60,031 nt of DNA from Streptomyces glaucescens. GTDB lineage: Bacteria; Actinomycetota; Actinomycetes; Streptomycetales; Streptomycetaceae. The position numbers were made by a program, and so were the translations under genes. Below, in pieces: positions 56,392-60,031 of the stretch. How positions within the stretch are numbered: position 1 is the first letter of the stretch; every line of letters starts with the position of its first letter. The notes below the pieces were generated by a model, which worked only from the letters and a program-made list of their open reading frames with translations, ran no database searches and was not told the DNA's origin. The stretch spans positions 1-60,031 of the forward strand of contig NZ_MUND01000001.1 of the NCBI RefSeq assembly GCF_002154375.1. The letters run 5' to 3'.

Positions 56392-57183
56392 GTGTCCCCG
56401 ATCTTGCCCGCACCGCCCGCGCACGGCCTCCGTTTCGCCTTCGGCACGCTCACCGTCCTGCCGGTGAAGGTGACCCGCTGGGACCGGGACGCCGCCCGCG
56501 GCGGCATGCTGTGCGCGCCGGTCGCCGGGCTGGCCGTGGGCGCCCTCGCGGCGGCGGCCGGGGTACTGCTCCTGCTGCTCGGCGCCGGGCCGCTGCTCGC
56601 CGGCGTGGCCTCCGCCGCCGTACCGGCCGCGCTCACCCGGGGACTGCATCTGGACGGGCTGGCCGACACCGCCGACGGTCTGGGCAGCGCAAAGCCCGCC
56701 GAGGACGCGCTGCGCATCATGAAGCAGTCGGACATCGGTCCGTTCGGGGTGATCACCCTGCTCTTCGTGCTGCTGGCCCAGACGGCCGCCCTCGCCGAGG
56801 CCTACGCCGGCTCCTGGGCGCGAGGCGCGCTCGCCGCCGTGGTCGCGGCCACCGCGGCCCGGCTGGCGCTGACCCTCGCCGCGCGCACCGGAGTGCCCGC
56901 CGCCCGCCCGGAAGGGCTGGGCGCGGCGGTCGCGGGGGTCGTGCCCCGCAGCGGGGCGCTGGTCGTGGCGCTGCTCGTGCTGGGGGCGGCGGCGGGCGGG
57001 GGCGCGCCGCTCGGCGCGTACGACGTCGGCCGGGCGGTCCTCGCGGTGCTGCTCGCGCTCGGCGCGGCGGAGCTGCTGCTGCGGCACTGTGTGCGCCGGT
57101 TCGGCGGGGTGACCGGCGATGTGTTCGGCGGGCTCGCCGAGACGGCGGCGACGACGGCGCTGGTCGTCCTCGCCCTGGGCTGA
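56392..57183 (+). CDS. cobS: adenosylcobinamide-GDP ribazoletransferase (cobalamin synthase)
   Basis: This 263-residue membrane protein joins GDP-cobinamide and ribazole to form cobalamin. Motifs are FGTLTVLPVK near the N-terminus, the acidic metal motif GLHLDGLADTADGLG (about 80-94), MKQSDIGPFGV and GVTGDVFGGLAE near the end. It has about six helices. GTG 56392 has no ribosome-binding site; TACCCT at 56380-56385 suggests a leaderless mRNA. It follows cobT and the CobU fusion, so the nucleotide-loop pathway is complete here apart from a phosphatase and DMB synthesis. It nearly abuts the convergent GH114 gene (8 bp). Confidence 0.95.
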   Translation: MSPILPAPPAHGLRFAFGTLTVLPVKVTRWDRDAARGGMLCAPVAGLAVGALAAAAGVLLLLLGAGPLLAGVASAAVPAALTRGLHLDGLADTADGLGSAKPAEDALRIMKQSDIGPFGVITLLFVLLAQTAALAEAYAGSWARGALAAVVAATAARLALTLAARTGVPAARPEGLGAAVAGVVPRSGALVVALLVLGAAAGGGAPLGAYDVGRAVLAVLLALGAAELLLRHCVRRFGGVTGDVFGGLAETAATTALVVLALG

Positions 57184-57191
57184 GCCGGGGT

Positions 57192-57995
57192 TCAGCAGGC
57201 CCGGCGCCACGCCCCCAGCTCGTACCTCTTCAGCATCGAGCTGAGCCCGAGGCGCCGCGCCTCGGGGCAGAAGCCGCGCGTCGGCACCTCGTACTCCACG
57301 TGGAAGACGGCCTTGCCCGCCTCGATGAACGGGCTGAGGGTGTCGCACTCGTCGTACTGGGCGCACTGCTCGTTGACCGCGAAGTCGAAGTCGCCGACCA
57401 GCTCGGGGATCTGGTCGAGGTCGTTCTTCAGGCCCACCGCCAGGCCCCGCTCGTGGGCGAGGCGGGCGATCAGCCGGTTGTAGCGGAGCTGGTCTGCGGC
57501 GGTGAGCGGAAAGCCGGTGCGGTTGCGGTAGCCGTCCATGTTGTCCGGTTCCACCGCGTCGAAGCCCTTGTCCCGGCACATGTCGACGCGGGCCGCCATC
57601 AGCGGCTCCAGGACGTCGGTGCGGCGGATGTCGAGCCACCGCTCCCCCTTCCAGCCGTTGCCCCTGCCGAGCACCGCCTCCGGGAACTTCCCGGCGTCCG
57701 GACGGAACTCCTCCCAGGCTCCGGTGGACAGGTAGCAGATCACCTTGCGGCCCCGGCGGTGCAGGTCGGCCACGGTGTCCGCGTCGTGGTCGAAGCCGTC
57801 GATGTCGTAGACCGGCACGTCGACCGTCGGGTCGAGACGGCCGCTGAGCTGCCACTGCCAGGGGGTGCCGGGGCGCGGCTGCCAGAGCTGCCCGGGGGGG
57901 CGCTCCGGCTTGTCCGGCGTGTCCGCGCGGTCGGGCGCGGACGTACAGCCCGCGACCAGCAACAGCAGGGCGAGCAGGAGGATCGGGCGTCTCAC
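57192..57995 (-). CDS. GH114-like endo-alpha-1,4-polygalactosaminidase lipoprotein
   Basis: This protein of 267 residues has a lipoprotein signal (RRPILLLALLLLVAGC, Cys near 16) and a Pro-rich linker, then a TIM-barrel-like GH114/TM1410 domain. WQWQLSGRLD opens the domain, VDVPVYDIDGFDHD is strand 1, RKVICYLSTGAWEE follows, then DAVEPDNMDGY and VNEQCAQYDEC, whose Asp and Glu are likely catalytic. GH114 enzymes cut alpha-1,4-linked galactosamine polymers, as in the hydrolase domain of PelA. The GTG start overlaps the spherulin-4-like gene stop (GTGA). The substrate is inferred. Confidence 0.88.
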   Translation of the reverse strand: MRRPILLLALLLLVAGCTSAPDRADTPDKPERPPGQLWQPRPGTPWQWQLSGRLDPTVDVPVYDIDGFDHDADTVADLHRRGRKVICYLSTGAWEEFRPDAGKFPEAVLGRGNGWKGERWLDIRRTDVLEPLMAARVDMCRDKGFDAVEPDNMDGYRNRTGFPLTAADQLRYNRLIARLAHERGLAVGLKNDLDQIPELVGDFDFAVNEQCAQYDECDTLSPFIEAGKAVFHVEYEVPTRGFCPEARRLGLSSMLKRYELGAWRRAC

Positions 57996-58639
57996 CGGGC
58001 GGGCTCCAGGGTGTGCGGCAACGTACCCCAAGGATGATCGCCCGTGCCGGGCACCGCGCAGTGCACGGTGGCGCCGCGCTCCCGGGCCGGTCCGGCGAGG
58101 TCGACGCCCGGGGGGACGCCGTGGACGAGGTGGCACTGGCGCGCCCCGGTGACCGGCCAGGGCTGCGGCGGCCGGGTGCGGTACGTCGTCCAGTCGCCCT
58201 CGAAGGTGACCACGACGTCGGCGATGCGGGCGTAGCAGGGGTGGGGCGGGGTGCCGTGGTTCAGCACGAGGGTGGCGCAGCCCGCCGCCCAGGCGGCACC
58301 CGCCAGCCGGCGGTAGTGGGCGAACTCCTCGGGGCCGGCGGCCGCCTGGTCGAGGAAGGCGCCGTCGGTGGCGTACCAGTCGCGGTACCGCTCGAGGTCG
58401 CGGGCCACGTCGGCGTACGGGCGGCGGCCGTAGTCGGTGTCGGTGTACCCGAGCACCCGGACCTCCGCGGCCCGCAGCCGGGCGGCGACCTCGGCGAACG
58501 CCGGGTCGGGGGCCTCGCCCGGCCCGCTGGCCGGGTTGAGGACCACACCGTGGAGGCGGGGCGCGGCGGCGACGATCGCGTCCCATTCGGCGGGGCGGAC
58601 GGACGGGTGCTCGTAGTACGGGACCAGCAGGGTGCTCAT
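57992..58639 (-). CDS. spherulin-4-like protein
   Basis: This 215-residue protein starts MSTLLVPYYEHPSVRPAEWD. Conserved-looking blocks are GVVLNPASGPG (about 32-42), VLGYTDTDYGRRP, DGAFLDQAAAGPEE and TLVLNHGTPPHPCY, the pattern of the spherulation-specific family 4 TIM barrels, which are related to glycoside hydrolases. It has no signal peptide, so it should be cytosolic. It overlaps the genes on both sides by four bases (ATGA upstream, GTGA downstream). It is thus locked in an operon with the GH114 lipoprotein and the membrane protein. Its activity is unknown. Confidence 0.85.
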   Translation of the reverse strand: MSTLLVPYYEHPSVRPAEWDAIVAAAPRLHGVVLNPASGPGEAPDPAFAEVAARLRAAEVRVLGYTDTDYGRRPYADVARDLERYRDWYATDGAFLDQAAAGPEEFAHYRRLAGAAWAAGCATLVLNHGTPPHPCYARIADVVVTFEGDWTTYRTRPPQPWPVTGARQCHLVHGVPPGVDLAGPARERGATVHCAVPGTGDHPWGTLPHTLEPAR

Positions 58640-60031
58640 CGGTGGGCGCTCGCCCTTCCCAGCAGGACGCAGACCAGGGCCGCCTGGACGACGGCGCAGG
58701 CGCCGTACACCGTCATGGCGACCCCGTGCGGCTCACCCGTACGGGTGACCAGCGCCAGGGTCTGGACGAGGGCGGCCGTGCAGCACACCGCCGCCGCGCC
58801 GTGGATCGCGCCGAACGACTGGAGCAGCAGCCCGGTCCACAGCACCACGCCGAGCAGCAGCAGCCCGGCCAGGCGGACCCCGGTGGGCTCGGGGGAGCCC
58901 GGCCACAGGGCGGTGGCGGCCGGCGCGAGGGCGAGCAGCGCGGCGAGGTAGCCGGCGAGGCAGCGGACGAGGATCAGGGCGGCGGCACGCCGGAAGGCGC
59001 GGGGGGTGCCGGTGGAACGCAGCGCGGCGAGGCTGCCGCTGCGGAAGCGGTACAGCAGCCATTCGGCGGGCCCCATGCTGAGGGTGAGCGCCACCGCGGC
59101 GGGCGCCGCGACCGCGCTGTGCGTTCCGCCCGCCAGGACGTCACCGAGCGCCGCGTGGAGCACCAGGACACCGCTGCCGAGGCCGAACAGCGCGTACGGC
59201 ACGGAGCCGGTGAGCCGGGGGCCGCCGGCGCGGCGCGGGAACGGGTCCGGCGCACCGAAGGGCAGCAGCGCCGTCAGGCCCGCCGTCCAGCTGCCCTCCC
59301 CCGGCTCGCGCAGCGCGGGGGCCACGTCGAGCAGGGCGAGCGCCGAGACCACGGCCAGCGAGCCGAGCAGCAGGGCGATCCGGGCCGGCTCCGGCACCTC
59401 GGTGACCAGGGCCGCCACCGCCCCGGCCGCCATCGGTGACAGTGCGGCGAGCAGGGCCCGTTCCCGGCCCATGACCAGCAGGACGGTGGCGGCGCCCAGG
59501 TAGCAGGACTGTCCGGCGGCGAAGGCGAGCGCGCCCGGGTCGGCGGTGTCCGCGACGGCGAGCGCGGTGAGCGCGCCGAGCAGGGCGCCGAGCGGCGCGC
59601 CGGCGAGGAGACAGCGGCGGGCGGCGGAGCGGTCGCCGAGGCCGAGCCACGAGTGGGCGCGGTGGGCGAGGCCCTGATTCCAGGTCCAGCCGGTGAGGGC
59701 GCCCGCGAGCAGCGGGACCGTGCCGGCGGGGAGGCCGAGGTCGTCGTCGGGGCCGGCGAGGAGCGGGGCGCCGAGGACGTAGGCGAGGCCCGGGAGGGCG
59801 AAGACCACGCCGCGCAGCAGACAGCCCAGCAGGCCCACCTGCCAGGGGTCGGGGACGGGGCCGTCGGGTTCGGGGTGGCGACGGTCGACGCGGGCGTACA
59901 GCTCCTCGGCGAGCGCGAAGGAGTCCTTCACCCCGTACCGCTCGCGTATCCGGTCGTCGGAGAGGCCGTCGGACTCCAGCAGCGCGGCGATCTCGTCGGG
60001 GTGGACGGCGGCGGCTGTGAAGTCCTCCAGC
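58636..60031 (-). CDS. large polytopic membrane protein, 5' end outside window
   Basis: The open frame continues past the right edge, so only the last about 464 residues are visible. The edge-proximal part reads AAAVHPDEIAALLESDGLSD and RERYGVKDSFALAEELYARV, a soluble helical region. About 12 hydrophobic segments follow, from LGCLLRGVVFALPG to the C-terminal YGACAVVQAALVCVLLGRAS. The count and spacing resemble flippase or MATE-like exporters such as PelG, but no diagnostic motif is seen. It precedes the spherulin-4-like gene with an ATGA overlap. A polysaccharide-export role is suggested by the GH114 partner only. Confidence 0.75.
   Translation of the reverse strand, partial: LEDFTAAAVHPDEIAALLESDGLSDDRIRERYGVKDSFALAEELYARVDRRHPEPDGPVPDPWQVGLLGCLLRGVVFALPGLAYVLGAPLLAGPDDDLGLPAGTVPLLAGALTGWTWNQGLAHRAHSWLGLGDRSAARRCLLAGAPLGALLGALTALAVADTADPGALAFAAGQSCYLGAATVLLVMGRERALLAALSPMAAGAVAALVTEVPEPARIALLLGSLAVVSALALLDVAPALREPGEGSWTAGLTALLPFGAPDPFPRRAGGPRLTGSVPYALFGLGSGVLVLHAALGDVLAGGTHSAVAAPAAVALTLSMGPAEWLLYRFRSGSLAALRSTGTPRAFRRAAALILVRCLAGYLAALLALAPAATALWPGSPEPTGVRLAGLLLLGVVLWTGLLLQSFGAIHGAAAVCCTAALVQTLALVTRTGEPHGVAMTVYGACAVVQAALVCVLLGRASAHR

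Overview
This 60 kb window is chromosomal DNA from a high-GC actinomycete, almost certainly a Streptomyces. The evidence is very GC-rich coding with strong third-position bias, frequent GTG starts, several apparently leaderless genes, an actinobacterial bcc-aa3 respiratory chain (qcrCAB-ctaE and ctaCDF), a stand-alone Lrp-type RAM protein and a SAM-IV-type riboswitch. The content is mostly conserved core-chromosome material. I see no tRNA or rRNA gene, phage, integrase, insertion sequence or CRISPR array.

Layout. 1-5.5 kb: the end of an ArsA-like ATPase, an SRPBCC protein, a metallophosphoesterase, a long-chain acyl-CoA ligase, a ~128-bp tandem repeat, and a PimB'-like glycosyltransferase. 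5.6-8.9 kb: a GT87 membrane mannosyltransferase, a MATE exporter and its divergent PadR regulator, which share a 27-bp perfect palindrome. 8.9-14.3 kb: a lipoprotein zinc peptidase, two paralogous secreted NlpC/P60 cell-wall hydrolases, a NYN-domain nuclease and a zinc-ribbon protein. 14.5-20.7 kb: a rhomboid protease coupled to a RAM protein, then a small secreted protein with an OmpR-type two-component system, and an SLC13 permease with a glycerate kinase. A shared 11-bp-periodic motif links the two-component operon to the permease. 20.7-23.5 kb: a class V aminotransferase behind a SAM-IV riboswitch, then trpD. 23.6-33 kb: the respiratory supercomplex genes (bc1 and aa3 oxidase), interrupted by a pseudo-receiver and an L,D-transpeptidase.

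33-40 kb: a cysteine desulfurase-TusA fusion, an adenosine kinase-like enzyme, a secreted or membrane-anchored hypothetical protein, the Fe-S carrier erpA and the Fe-S enzyme nadA. This makes a small sulfur/Fe-S neighbourhood. 40-48 kb: a Ser/Thr kinase with a propeller domain, a remnant of an LCAT-type lipase pseudogene, an RND-type transporter and its upstream NarL-type two-component system. The histidine kinase/regulator junction has been duplicated four times. 48-57 kb: pspAA-pspA, a DUF3043 protein with a methyltransferase (CTG start), and cobalamin nucleotide-loop genes (MBL-CobU fusion, cobT, cobS) interleaved with hypothetical membrane proteins. 57-60 kb: a tightly overlapping operon of a GH114 lipoprotein, a spherulin-4-like protein and a polytopic membrane protein, which runs off the right edge.

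The best candidates for new biology are the GH114/spherulin-4/membrane operon (a possible Pel-like polysaccharide system), the SAM-IV leader with its mini-ORF and mutually exclusive helices, the shared two-component operator, and the duplicated translation-initiation region. Nothing here was confirmed by database search. Family names rest on motifs recognised by eye.
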